From: Bacillota bacterium
GTDB taxonomy: Bacteria > Bacillota > Sulfobacillia > JAJZYS01 > JAJZLH01
Length of the DNA stretch: 64,000 nt
Direction of reading: 5' to 3'
Assembly: GCA_021850485.1 (NCBI GenBank)
Contig: JAJZLY010000029.1
Coordinates: forward strand, 1-64,000
Below the pieces are notes generated by a model. The model had not been told where the DNA came from and did not search any database. It saw only the letters and a program-made list of their open reading frames with translations. This document shows, piece by piece, positions 1 through 6,796 of this stretch (within the stretch, counting starts at the first letter, position 1; the number at the start of each line of letters is the position of its first letter). The translations under genes and the position numbers were made by a program.

Positions 1-81
1 CTTGAACCGAAAGGCCGTAAACCACGACTACATAAGGCTTTGCTTGATAGTGCTGGATGGTGCTGGAATGTGGGAATAGAC

Positions 82-126
82 TTTGTAATCAGCAGGTCGG
101 GGGTTCGAGGCCCTCCAGCAGCTCCA
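82..126 (+). other. 3' half of tRNA-Thr(UGU) without a 5' half; probable attachment-site remnant
   Basis: The stretch reads like a threonine tRNA from the anticodon loop (TTTGTAA, anticodon TGT) through a variable loop, a T arm with a GGGGG/CCCTC stem and TTCGAGG loop, and the acceptor strand CAGCAGC, then T and CCA. The sequence upstream has no D arm, and its attempt at a 5' acceptor strand pairs for only four bases. It is therefore a half-gene. Because it starts in the anticodon loop and is followed by what looks like the native terminator, it resembles the far attachment site of an element integrated into a tRNA gene, with the element lying to the left of the window. A decayed tRNA copy is the alternative. 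Confidence 0.55.
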
Positions 127-127
127 A

Positions 128-165
128 GGCAAAAGCCGCTGCCTACGAAGGAAGCGGCTTTTGCC
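128..165 (+). terminator. Hairpin terminator after the tRNA-Thr half-gene
   Basis: A perfect 13-bp inverted repeat, GGCAAAAGCCGCT at 128-140 and AGCGGCTTTTGCC at 153-165, encloses a 12-nt loop. The A-rich 5' arm and T-rich 3' arm allow it to work in both directions. It lies 1 nt after the CCA of the tRNA fragment, as expected for the original terminator of the tRNA gene. Confidence 0.7.
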
Positions 166-246
166 TTACTTGGGGTGAATCGACACGCTCGAGCGACGTG
201 ACTCGGTCCCTACCTCTCGACGCATTCGCCTTGGGCACAAGGCCTG

Positions 247-759
247 TCAAGGAGATCCGTTGGGATCGTGGTTCTGCGTCTGAGAGTCCGGAGGGGCGTC
301 GTCCGGGCCCATAACCCAGTCGTTATTGCCCCACTCCGCACCGACATCGCCATGGGGTCCAATCAGGTGGAAGTTACCGTCGCTGGCCAGCCCGGGATGG
401 TTGTCCGGATCGACCCAGGTCAGCACCTGCGGTTTGGATGTGGCAAACCGGTCCGGAGACCACCCCTGCGCCCTGTCCTGTTGTGCCACACTTGAGACTC
501 CATCGCGCCCTTCGTTGGAATCGCCCGGAGGCGGCGTCCCAGGCTTGCGCAGGTCCCAGCCATTGCCGCCGTCGCCCAAGATCCGAGCCACAAAGCCGCG
601 ACTCACCTCTCGGCGCCCGTTGGCGTCTTCCAGAAAGTGTTGGAGACCGACCCGAAAGATGCACTCGCCGTGATTGCGGGTCGCGACCACTACCACTAGA
701 GACTCGGAGATTCGGTTGCGGGAAGACACTTCACCCACGGACAAGCCCCCCACTACCAT
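247..759 (-). CDS. Hypothetical protein, unrecognised
   Basis: This is an open frame of 170 codons starting with ATG at 759. I do not recognise a family. The product is hydrophilic, rich in Gly, Asp and Asn, with no signal peptide or membrane segment, and its C-terminal third is acidic with several Trp (LTWVDPDNHPG and EWGNNDWVMG). Upstream there is only a weak GGGTGG directly before the start. It lies between the tRNA-Thr half-gene and a secreted protein, so it may be cargo or flank of a mobile element. The frame could also be fortuitous in this GC-rich DNA. Confidence 0.4.
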   Translation of the reverse strand: MVVGGLSVGEVSSRNRISESLVVVVATRNHGECIFRVGLQHFLEDANGRREVSRGFVARILGDGGNGWDLRKPGTPPPGDSNEGRDGVSSVAQQDRAQGWSPDRFATSKPQVLTWVDPDNHPGLASDGNFHLIGPHGDVGAEWGNNDWVMGPDDAPPDSQTQNHDPNGSP

Positions 760-1036
760 CCACCCGCACGGGTCAAACCCCGATACCTTAGGTCCCAGAT
801 TACACCAAATCTAGGCGAGATGCCAAGTGAGTCTGCAAGCGCCAGACCCCATTGACCCCAGCCTGCTGGCAAGTCGACCCTCGCACCCAGGCCGCTGGCA
901 ACGAACAACCTGATGAGAGTAGATGACGCCTCAGGCGCACCGTCGGTTCAGAGAAACATCTGCCGTGTCCTTGCCGGACCGGAGCAGTCTGCGCAGGCGA
1001 TTTTCCTACTCCGCGATGGACGAGGAGGTCTTTTCG

Positions 1037-1612
1037 ATGTGGATGAAAGTATTGGCCACTCTGGCCGGAGCTGGTCTCTTGGTGCTTCCGGTGGCCGGAG
1101 GTGCAGGTGCCGCCTTCGCTGCCAACGGTGGTGACTCAGGCTCGACCACCATTTCGGCACCCCCGGCTAACATCACCGCCAAAGCGGCCGGTGCTGACGC
1201 CGTGCAGGCCTTAGGTGGCGGCACCGTCGAGGGTGTACACAGCGGTCTCAGTAATGCTCAGGTGGTGTATCAGGTCCAGATCCTGGATCAAGGCCTGACC
1301 TGGACGGTGGACGTGGACATGAACGGTAACGTGCTCAGCGAGGTGGTCGACAATGCGGCCGCCACGAGTGGCGCCGGATCAGCCAACGGGTCGGTGAGCG
1401 GCAATTTCCAGTCACCTGCTACGGCACCGTCCGGCAATTCACTCGACGGCACTGTCACGGAATCCTCGAATCAAGAGACCGAGCTTGAAGGCGCAACTCA
1501 ACAGCCGGAGACATCAGACACGCAGCAGAGCAGTACGACGCAGATCTCTGGCGGTGCCAGTGTTCAAGTTGGCGGCTCCAGTGACCACTCGACCCAGTCC
1601 ACCGACAACTAA
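1037..1612 (+). CDS. Secreted PepSY-like domain protein
   Basis: A 191-residue protein. The start at ATG 1037 is fixed by a GGAGGT site 7 nt upstream. The N-terminus (MWMKVLATLAGAGLLVLP, then AGAAFAAN) is a signal peptide with a plausible cleavage after AFA. Residues about 45-105 look like one PepSY unit: a helix ending in DAVQALGGGTVEGV, then strands around VVYQVQILDQGLTWTVDVD and GNVLSEV. The C-terminal 85 residues are a Ser/Thr/Gly/Gln-rich low-complexity tail without a membrane anchor. PepSY units are commonly inhibitory or regulatory for secreted enzymes. The target here is unknown. It is a single-gene unit closed by a terminator. Confidence 0.75.
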   Translation: MWMKVLATLAGAGLLVLPVAGGAGAAFAANGGDSGSTTISAPPANITAKAAGADAVQALGGGTVEGVHSGLSNAQVVYQVQILDQGLTWTVDVDMNGNVLSEVVDNAAATSGAGSANGSVSGNFQSPATAPSGNSLDGTVTESSNQETELEGATQQPETSDTQQSSTTQISGGASVQVGGSSDHSTQSTDN

Positions 1613-1634
1613 TTCGACTTGGGCCCAGCGACAA

Positions 1635-1665
1635 GGAAAGGGGCGGTCACAGACCGTCCCTTTCC
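1635..1665 (+). terminator. Terminator after the PepSY gene
   Basis: An inverted repeat of GGAAAGGGGCGGTC at 1635-1648 with GACCGTCCCTTTCC at 1652-1665, one bulged or mismatched G, and a 3-nt loop. It lies 22 nt after the stop codon. There is no long T run, but the 3' arm is pyrimidine-rich. Confidence 0.65.
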
Positions 1666-1725
1666 TCTGGGTGCATGTCCGCAGGAAAACTTTTCGCCGA
1701 GACGGCAGATTTTCCGTGGCATCCG

Positions 1726-1734
1726 TGGTATACT
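1726..1734 (+). promoter_or_regulatory. Extended -10 promoter of the RRM gene
   Basis: TGGTATACT matches an extended -10 (TGnTATACT, one base off TATAAT). No good -35 hexamer stands 16-18 bp upstream. Transcription would start near 1741 and give a leader of about 60 nt before the GTG start at 1802. Confidence 0.5.
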
Positions 1735-1768
1735 ACGCCTCGTGCATGTGAGATTCGGATCCGTCCTG

Positions 1769-1793
1769 CTCCCATGCAACATCTGTGTGGGAG
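1769..1793 (+). promoter_or_regulatory. Leader hairpin covering the ribosome-binding site of the RRM gene
   Basis: CTCCCA at 1769-1774 pairs with TGGGAG at 1788-1793. The stem continues inward with two G-U pairs, C-G and A-T around a 5-nt loop (ACATC), giving about 10 bp. The 3' arm contains GGGAG, the only Shine-Dalgarno candidate for the GTG start 8 nt further on. The stem would therefore hide the ribosome-binding site, as RNA thermosensors or cold-shock leaders can do. The function is inferred from sequence only. Confidence 0.5.
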
Positions 1794-1801
1794 TGTGAGT
1801 T

Positions 1802-2086
1802 GTGACCAAGACCCTGTTTGTCGGCAACCTGCCGTGGAATGTCGAGAGTTCCGAGTTGCTCCAGGTTTTCACTGAGCATGGCGGTGCAGAGGTAATCTCT
1901 GCTCGTGTCATCACTGACCGCGAGACCGGCCGTTCGAGGGGCTTCGGCTTCGTCGAAGTTCCGGCTGACAAGGCTGAGGCTGTGATTGAGGCCATGAACA
2001 ACGCTCAGTTGTCCGGCCGCACGATCGTGGTCAACGAGGCCAAGGCTCGTGAGCCGATGGATCGTAACAGCAGAGGTCGTAACTGA
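1802..2086 (+). CDS. RRM-type RNA-binding protein
   Basis: A 94-residue single RNA-recognition-motif protein of the bacterial Rbp type. RNP2 is LFVGNLPW (residues 4-11) and RNP1 is RGFGFVEV (about 40-47), both with the aromatic residues that stack on RNA. The short C-terminal tail is basic (NSRGRN). In cyanobacteria and other phyla such proteins are often cold-induced and bind single-stranded RNA. The GTG start is chosen from GGGAG 8 nt upstream and the N-terminus MTKTLFVGNL typical of the family. It is monocistronic, with its own extended -10 promoter, a structured leader and a strong terminator. Confidence 0.92.
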   Translation: MTKTLFVGNLPWNVESSELLQVFTEHGGAEVISARVITDRETGRSRGFGFVEVPADKAEAVIEAMNNAQLSGRTIVVNEAKAREPMDRNSRGRN

Positions 2087-2107
2087 TCGGCTGAGACGAA
2101 AGTCCAA

Positions 2108-2145
2108 CCAAGGGCCCGGGGTAAAACCCGGGCCCTTGGTCTTTT
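2108..2145 (+). terminator. Strong intrinsic terminator of the RRM gene
   Basis: A perfect 13-bp stem, CCAAGGGCCCGGG at 2108-2120 with CCCGGGCCCTTGG at 2127-2139, 6-nt loop, followed by TCTTTT. Confidence 0.9.
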
Positions 2146-2261
2146 CTGGGTAGCCTGCGCCCCGAAGCAGCGGTTTTCCGAGCGGGGAAGGTGAGGCCGT
2201 TATTGTCGCCAACCAAACGGCGCCAAGCTTGCACTATCGAGCGACGGGAGGGCTGATCGGC

Positions 2262-2631
2262 GTGGCCTGGAAAAAGTCGCCCCCAGAGTTGGTGCGATTG
2301 TTTGATGAACTGATCCCGAAGATGGCCGACGTGGGTCGGCGGCCGATGTTTGGCTATCCAGCGGCTTTTGCCGACGGATACCTGTTCGCCGGATTGTTCG
2401 AGGATCACATGCTCCTCAGACTCGGCGCCCACATGGACGCCTTCCGGGCGATTGGTGGTATGCCGTTCGAGCCGAGGGCAGGCAGGCCGATGACCGGATT
2501 CTTGGCTGGTGCCGCCAGACCTCCTGGCAGATCCACAAACCCTTGCGCCCTGGATCGACCGGGCGCTTGCGACGGAGCTGAAGCTGCCAACCAAGCCCGT
2601 CAAGGGGAAACGCCAACCTGGCCGCTCTTAA
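2262..2631 (+). pseudogene. TfoX N-terminal-domain protein, frameshifted
   Basis: The GTG start at 2262 has GGGAGG 9 nt upstream. The first frame encodes a typical TfoX_N start (MAWKKSPPELVRLFDELIP, then RRPMFGYPAAFADGYLFAGL) down to GRPMTGF near 2500. The family's C-terminal part continues only in another frame from about 2503: WLVPPDLLADPQTLAPWIDR and onward to TAA at 2629-2631. One extra base near 2500-2503 separates the two halves, so the full protein of about 123 residues cannot be made without a frameshift. Removing one base restores a complete TfoX_N-like reading. Either the gene is a recent pseudogene or the base is a sequencing error. Confidence 0.8.
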
Positions 2632-2688
2632 CTGGCAGGGGGTAGCCCCTGGGCTAGGCCCGGCCTTCGGCCCGCGGCCTGCACACGA

Positions 2689-3096
2689 TCAGGCGCCGGC
2701 CAGATGATGAATCCGTTGCCACAGAGCCGCCGGCACCGGCATCACGGACAGGCGGCTTTGGCGTACCAGCTCCCAACGCGCGAACACGGGGTCAGCCTTA
2801 ACTGCGGCCAGTGTGACGGGATGCGGGAGAGGGTACGCTGGCTCCATATCGACCAATTGGATCCGGAGGTCTCCCTGTCCTGGTTCTGGGTACGGCTCAC
2901 TGACCACCCGACAGACCCCAACCATCTGTCGCTCGCCCCCGGTGTGGTAGAAAAGGCACAGGTCCCCGGGCCGCATCCGGGCCATGTGGTGCAGTGCTGT
3001 CCAGTTGCGCACCCCATCCCAGCGGTCATGGCCCATCTGCACCAAGTCGTCATAGCTGAACACGTCAGGCTCGGACTTCACCAACCAGTAGGCCAT
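2689..3096 (-). CDS. EVE domain-containing protein
   Basis: A 135-residue protein made of one EVE (PUA-like) domain: MAYWLVKSEPDVFSYDDL at the start, GVRNWTALHHMARMRPGDLCLFYHTG in the core and RWELVRQSRLSVMPV near the end. EVE domains bind modified bases in DNA or RNA and occur as stand-alone proteins of unclear role or fused to restriction nucleases. No partner nuclease is adjacent. The ATG at 3096 is chosen over one two codons upstream because AGGAGG lies 7 nt before it. Confidence 0.9.
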   Translation of the reverse strand: MAYWLVKSEPDVFSYDDLVQMGHDRWDGVRNWTALHHMARMRPGDLCLFYHTGGERQMVGVCRVVSEPYPEPGQGDLRIQLVDMEPAYPLPHPVTLAAVKADPVFARWELVRQSRLSVMPVPAALWQRIHHLAGA

Positions 3097-3151
3097 GAGC
3101 ACCCTCCTTGACGACCAGGCAGCCGCACGTCACGGAGCGGACCGGACAAGA

Positions 3152-3427
3152 CTAGCCGCCGGAGACGGCTCGGATTACCCAGATCTCGTCATCGGAGCCA
3201 AGGGATGTGTCTGCCCTGCCCTGCATCGGTGCCGCGGCGTCTGTCACAAACACGTTTAGGTGCGGGCGGATCGAGCCGTCCGACAGCAGCAGGCGACTGG
3301 CTAGCCCGGGATGGGTGCGAGAAAGCTCAGCGAGAAGACCGACCAAGGTCGACGCCGGCGCCAGCTCCAGCGGATTACCTAAACCGTACTGCGTGGCGAG
3401 ATCCTGGGGCAGGTGGAGCCTGATCAC
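3152..3427 (-). CDS. MoaD/ThiS-family ubiquitin-like sulfur carrier protein
   Basis: A 91-residue beta-grasp protein ending in the diglycine tail SGG that MoaD/ThiS carriers need for adenylation and thiocarboxylation. Internal features (STLVGLLAELSRTHPGL, then HLNVFVTD and GSDDEIWVIRAVSGG) match the MoaD-like subgroup found next to BNR-propeller proteins. Its ATG overlaps the stop of the upstream propeller gene by 4 nt (ATGA), so the two are translationally coupled. A molybdopterin or cysteine/tungsten-cofactor role cannot be assigned from sequence alone. Confidence 0.85.
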   Translation of the reverse strand: MIRLHLPQDLATQYGLGNPLELAPASTLVGLLAELSRTHPGLASRLLLSDGSIRPHLNVFVTDAAAPMQGRADTSLGSDDEIWVIRAVSGG

Positions 3428-4512
3428 GTCTTTGCGGTTGCCGTCTGGACGCAGTGGATGCGCGGCAGGTGTGCAGAGATCTCCTGCCAGTGTTCGCCGG
3501 CGTCCTGCGAGGCGAACAGGCTACCTGAGGTGGTGCCAAAATACAGACTGCTCGGATCGGAACTGTCTGTGCGAAAGGCGTCTCGCAAGACGCCGGTATA
3601 GGCGTTGACCGGCAGACCCTGGCGCATTGCCTGCCAGGTCGCCCCGGCGTCATCGGTGCGATAAATACTCAGCTTGGCGTCGGGTGGCCATCTGCCGCCA
3701 CCGGCACCGCCCAACGGGATGATGTAGGCGGTGTCCGGCCGATCGGCGTGAGCCACGATTGGGAAACCGAAATCGGACGGCAGGCCCTGGCCGATATCGA
3801 CCCAACTATCACCACTGTCGTCGCTGCGGTAAACACCACCGTGATTTTGCAGATAAAGCCGACCAGGCTTGGCCGACAGCGTAAACTTGTGCACGCACTG
3901 ACCGGCCTCCGGGTATTGACGTCCCTCCGGCAGGAAATCGGCACGAATCCCCTGATTTTTCGCAGACCAACTGATGCCGTGGTCATCGCTTCGGTAGAAG
4001 CCGCCGGTGGAGCAGGCAAAGTACATCCGTTCCGCGCGCACTGGGTCTTGAGCGAGCGTGTGGAGGCACTTGCCGCCGAAGCCGGCGCCCCATAAGTCAT
4101 GAGTGGCATGCCGACGCACACCGGTCATCTCCTGCCAGCTGTCGCCGCCATCGTCAGTACGAAAGAGCCCGCTTGCCTCGACGCCGGCATAGAGGACGGC
4201 GGGCTGCGCAGCCGGTCCGGGCAACAGGGACCAGATGCGCGTGACCGCCTCAGGGTCGTCCTTGGCGTAGGCAGGGGTCTCAGCGCTCGCTTCCCAGGTT
4301 GCGCCGAGGTCGCGAGAGCGACGGATCTGCGGACCGTAGAAGATGGAGTTGGGGGCTGCCCACAGCATGCCACTGCGTGCGTCTTGGATGGCGCTGTAGA
4401 CCGGCTCTTCTGGGAAGTCGAGGCCATCTTGCCGCCAAACCCGACGGTCGTGGGACCGAAACCGGAACAGGCCCTTGGCGGTGCCAACCAGAAGGATGGT
4501 ATCGGTTGCCAA
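3424..4512 (-). CDS. BNR/sortilin-type beta-propeller protein
   Basis: A 362-residue protein with repeated Asp-box motifs (RSRDLGATWE, RTDDGGDSWQ, RSDDHGISWS, RSDDSGDSWV, RTDDAGATWQ, ASQDAGEHWQ), which build a six- or seven-bladed propeller as in sialidases and photosystem assembly factor Ycf48. No signal peptide is visible, so it is probably cytoplasmic, and the sialidase Arg triad cannot be recognised. The TTG start at 4512 follows GGGAGG by 8 nt. It forms a two-gene operon with the MoaD-like gene downstream, a pairing known from other genomes but without an assigned function. Confidence 0.8.
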   Translation of the reverse strand: MATDTILLVGTAKGLFRFRSHDRRVWRQDGLDFPEEPVYSAIQDARSGMLWAAPNSIFYGPQIRRSRDLGATWEASAETPAYAKDDPEAVTRIWSLLPGPAAQPAVLYAGVEASGLFRTDDGGDSWQEMTGVRRHATHDLWGAGFGGKCLHTLAQDPVRAERMYFACSTGGFYRSDDHGISWSAKNQGIRADFLPEGRQYPEAGQCVHKFTLSAKPGRLYLQNHGGVYRSDDSGDSWVDIGQGLPSDFGFPIVAHADRPDTAYIIPLGGAGGGRWPPDAKLSIYRTDDAGATWQAMRQGLPVNAYTGVLRDAFRTDSSDPSSLYFGTTSGSLFASQDAGEHWQEISAHLPRIHCVQTATAKT

Positions 4513-4630
4513 CTGCGAAGCCTCCCTCGCGATGGGTGGACAGGGTCAGGGCCCCGACCTGGTGCTCGCTGGCGTTTCGACGCTGAGCCGTGTGTCCCTC
4601 TTCGCATCTTCCGCCAGAGGGGAGCGCGCG

Positions 4631-5845
4631 TTGTTGCTGGAGATCAGTCGAGAAGTTGCCAGGCGCTACCTGCTTGGCCGCCAAGGTCTGTGGCCGGGGC
4701 GGAGGTGGAGCGGGAAGGAAGGGGCAGCAGCAGCCATCCATGCCCTGGGTGCCGTGCAGATGGACCCGGTTGCACTGGTCCACCGCAGCCACGACCTGGT
4801 GCTGCTCAGCCGGGTGACGGACTATCAGCCGTCTTACCTGGACCAACTCTTGTACACGGACCGCCGCTTTTTCGATTACGGCGGCCACCTCGACATCTAT
4901 CCGATGGAGGAGCTCCCCTTCTGGCGCCAGCACATGGAGCGGCGGCGGCGAGAGTTGGAGGACGAAGGATGGGTCGATGGCTATCGGCAGGCGATCGATC
5001 AGGTATGGTCCGAGGTAACAGAGCGCGGGCCGCTGTTCAATCGAGACGTGCAAGGCAGCCGGCTGGTCGGCAGCTACCGGGGCCGCAAGGATTCTGGCGT
5101 AGCGCTGTATTTCTTGTGGCTGACCGGAGTGACCATGACCCATTCCCGCAAGGGCTTCGAACGGCGCTACGACCTGCTCCCCCGGATTGCGCCAGACGCC
5201 CTGCAGGGGCGGGCCGATGAAGCCGCCGTGGACGCCTGGTCCGAACAGTCCGCTCTCCAGCAGGCCGGACTGGCAACGCCACAGGAATGGGCGGCGGCCG
5301 TCCGTTACCGGCGCCGAGGCGGCTCCTGGCCGCCCGCCGAGCGAACCAGCGCAGTCCAGCGCATGACCGAGCAAGGGCAGGCGGAAGTGGTGCGGATCCG
5401 AGACATGCCTGGCACCTATCTGGTGCCGGGCGAGGCGACGCTGTTGCTTGAGGAACTGGCTCGGGGGGCCGTGCCAGCCGCCTGGACACCGACCGGCCAT
5501 GCAGTGAAGCCGAGCATGGTCTTCCTGTCGCCATTGGACAATGTCTTGCACAATCGGAAGCGGACCCTTGCCCTCTTTGACTTCGACTACCTGTGGGAGA
5601 TCTACACCAGCGCCGACAAACGGCTCTATGGGCCGTACACGCTGCCGATCTTGTACGGGGACCGGCTGGTGGGACGCATTGATCTGCGTCTGGACCGTCC
5701 CAAGCAGTGCCTGGTGGTCAACGGGGTGTGGTGGGAGAAGCCAGTGGAAGCCAGTGGTAAGGCGTTTCAGTCTTCCTACCGGCAGTGCCTAGAGGAATTC
5801 ATGATCGCCCACCAGGCGAGTCAGGTGCTCCACCGCCAGGCCTGA
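4631..5845 (+). CDS. Winged-helix DNA-binding protein of the YcaQ (HTH_42) family
   Basis: A 404-residue protein of the YcaQ/AlkX type, whose characterised members are DNA glycosylases that unhook interstrand crosslinks. Seen here: a winged-helix N-terminus (LLLEISREVARRYLL), the block AIHALGAVQMDPVALVHRSH with its Gln and Asp, LYTDRRFFDYGGHLDIYPMEELPFWRQ, and the C-terminal signature FLSPLDNVLHNRKRTLALFDFDY with YTLPILYGDRLVGRIDLRLD. The TTG start at 4631 has GGGAG upstream. It is divergent from the propeller gene, sharing an intergenic region of about 120 bp. Confidence 0.85.
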   Translation: MLLEISREVARRYLLGRQGLWPGRRWSGKEGAAAAIHALGAVQMDPVALVHRSHDLVLLSRVTDYQPSYLDQLLYTDRRFFDYGGHLDIYPMEELPFWRQHMERRRRELEDEGWVDGYRQAIDQVWSEVTERGPLFNRDVQGSRLVGSYRGRKDSGVALYFLWLTGVTMTHSRKGFERRYDLLPRIAPDALQGRADEAAVDAWSEQSALQQAGLATPQEWAAAVRYRRRGGSWPPAERTSAVQRMTEQGQAEVVRIRDMPGTYLVPGEATLLLEELARGAVPAAWTPTGHAVKPSMVFLSPLDNVLHNRKRTLALFDFDYLWEIYTSADKRLYGPYTLPILYGDRLVGRIDLRLDRPKQCLVVNGVWWEKPVEASGKAFQSSYRQCLEEFMIAHQASQVLHRQA

Positions 5846-5887
5846 GAGCGATAGGGGCCCTCTCCACGCCAGGCGTCATGCAGACGG

Positions 5888-6316
5888 CTAGGTTGCTACT
5901 GTGCGCGTGCAGAGAAAGCGTTCTACGCCTGGATACAGGTGACCGAGGGATGTGACCGCAAAGCCGGTTCGCCGATAGAAGTCCACGGCATCCTGGTCGG
6001 TCTCGGCGATGAGTTGGGCGAGTTGGTGGTGGTCGATCACAGCCTCCACCATGCAACGGCCGACGCCCTGCAGGCGGTGGCCCTCGGCCACCGCCACGTG
6101 CAAGATCTCGGCGACTTGGGGAGCAGTTTGCCGGATCCCGATCAGGCCCGTGATAGCGCCGTTATCCATCCAGCCATAGAGACTGACGGCAGACTCGGTG
6201 TACAGATCGGTGAGCAGCCAATTCAGATGGTCTGCCGTCGCTGTGAACGTGGCGTGAGCCAGCAGCGCCTTGGCCAGATCAGGGCCGATGGTGCCCAGTC
6301 GGTAGTCCACCAACAC
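5888..6316 (-). CDS. GNAT-family N-acetyltransferase
   Basis: A 142-residue single GNAT domain. Motif A is visible as VAEGHRLQGVGRCMVEAVID (the Q/RxxGxG/A acetyl-CoA loop, about residues 77-96), followed by LIAETDQDAVDFYRRTGF, the usual beta6-alpha4 region with the Tyr that protonates CoA. The acceptor substrate is unknown. The GTG start has GGAGG 10 nt upstream. It is convergent with the YcaQ-type gene, leaving about 40 bp between the stops. Confidence 0.88.
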   Translation of the reverse strand: MLVDYRLGTIGPDLAKALLAHATFTATADHLNWLLTDLYTESAVSLYGWMDNGAITGLIGIRQTAPQVAEILHVAVAEGHRLQGVGRCMVEAVIDHHQLAQLIAETDQDAVDFYRRTGFAVTSLGHLYPGVERFLCTRTVAT

Positions 6317-6419
6317 GTCAAGCGCGCCTCCGATTCCGAACGTCTCGTCTCTCCACCACTTGCCGCGCGGGCGGCCCTATGGATTGTACCGCACTCGCTC
6401 GTCAGGCCTACAAGATGCG

Positions 6420-6428
6420 TGTTACAAT
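6420..6428 (+). promoter_or_regulatory. Extended -10 promoter of the DUF2892 gene
   Basis: TGTTACAAT is a TGn extension plus TACAAT (one base from TATAAT). No clear -35 is present. It lies 37 nt before the ATG at 6466. Confidence 0.45.
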
Positions 6429-6465
6429 CAAATGGTACCAAAAGAGTCAAAAGAAGGGATTTGCA

Positions 6466-6660
6466 ATGAAAAAGAACATGAGTGACCTCGACCGCGCCAT
6501 CCGCCTGCTGATCGCAGTGGTGGCCGTGATCTTCGGCCTCAACGAAGGCGGTCTCACCTCCCTGGTGCTCTACATCATCGCCGCTTTGTTGATCTACACT
6601 GCCTTCACAGCGAGCTGCCCAGTGTACAAGGCGATGCACATGAGCGGCACCAAGCGATAA
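6466..6660 (+). CDS. Small DUF2892 (YgaP-like) inner membrane protein
   Basis: A 64-residue protein: MKKNMSDLDRAIRLLIA, two short hydrophobic helices (IRLLIAVVAVIFGL and SLVLYIIAALLIYTAF) and the closing CPVYKAMHM motif typical of DUF2892, which also forms the C-terminal anchor of YgaP rhodaneses. The Cys-Pro near the end is conserved in the family. The ATG at 6466 has GAAGGGA 7 nt upstream. The role is unknown. It is monocistronic with its own promoter and terminator. Confidence 0.88.
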   Translation: MKKNMSDLDRAIRLLIAVVAVIFGLNEGGLTSLVLYIIAALLIYTAFTASCPVYKAMHMSGTKR

Positions 6661-6678
6661 CAGCTCCGGGTCCCACCC

Positions 6679-6710
6679 ACCCACCCCTCCCTTGTCCGGG
6701 AGGGGTGGGT
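6679..6710 (+). terminator. Terminator after the DUF2892 gene
   Basis: A perfect 13-bp stem, ACCCACCCCTCCC at 6679-6691 with GGGAGGGGTGGGT at 6698-6710, and a 6-nt loop, 18 nt after the stop codon. The T run is poor (GCGCGTTGTG). Confidence 0.75.
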
Positions 6711-6796
6711 GCGCGTTGTGGCCCGTAGCCAAGAGGGACCGCCGGGTTCGGGTCCGAACCCATCAACCGAGACGTCATGCGAAGGAGTCTGATCTG

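Noticed and set aside
4099-5551. Overlapping long frames on both strands across the start of the YcaQ-type gene
   Set aside because: They result from high GC content; the TTG start at 4631 and the propeller gene explain the region.
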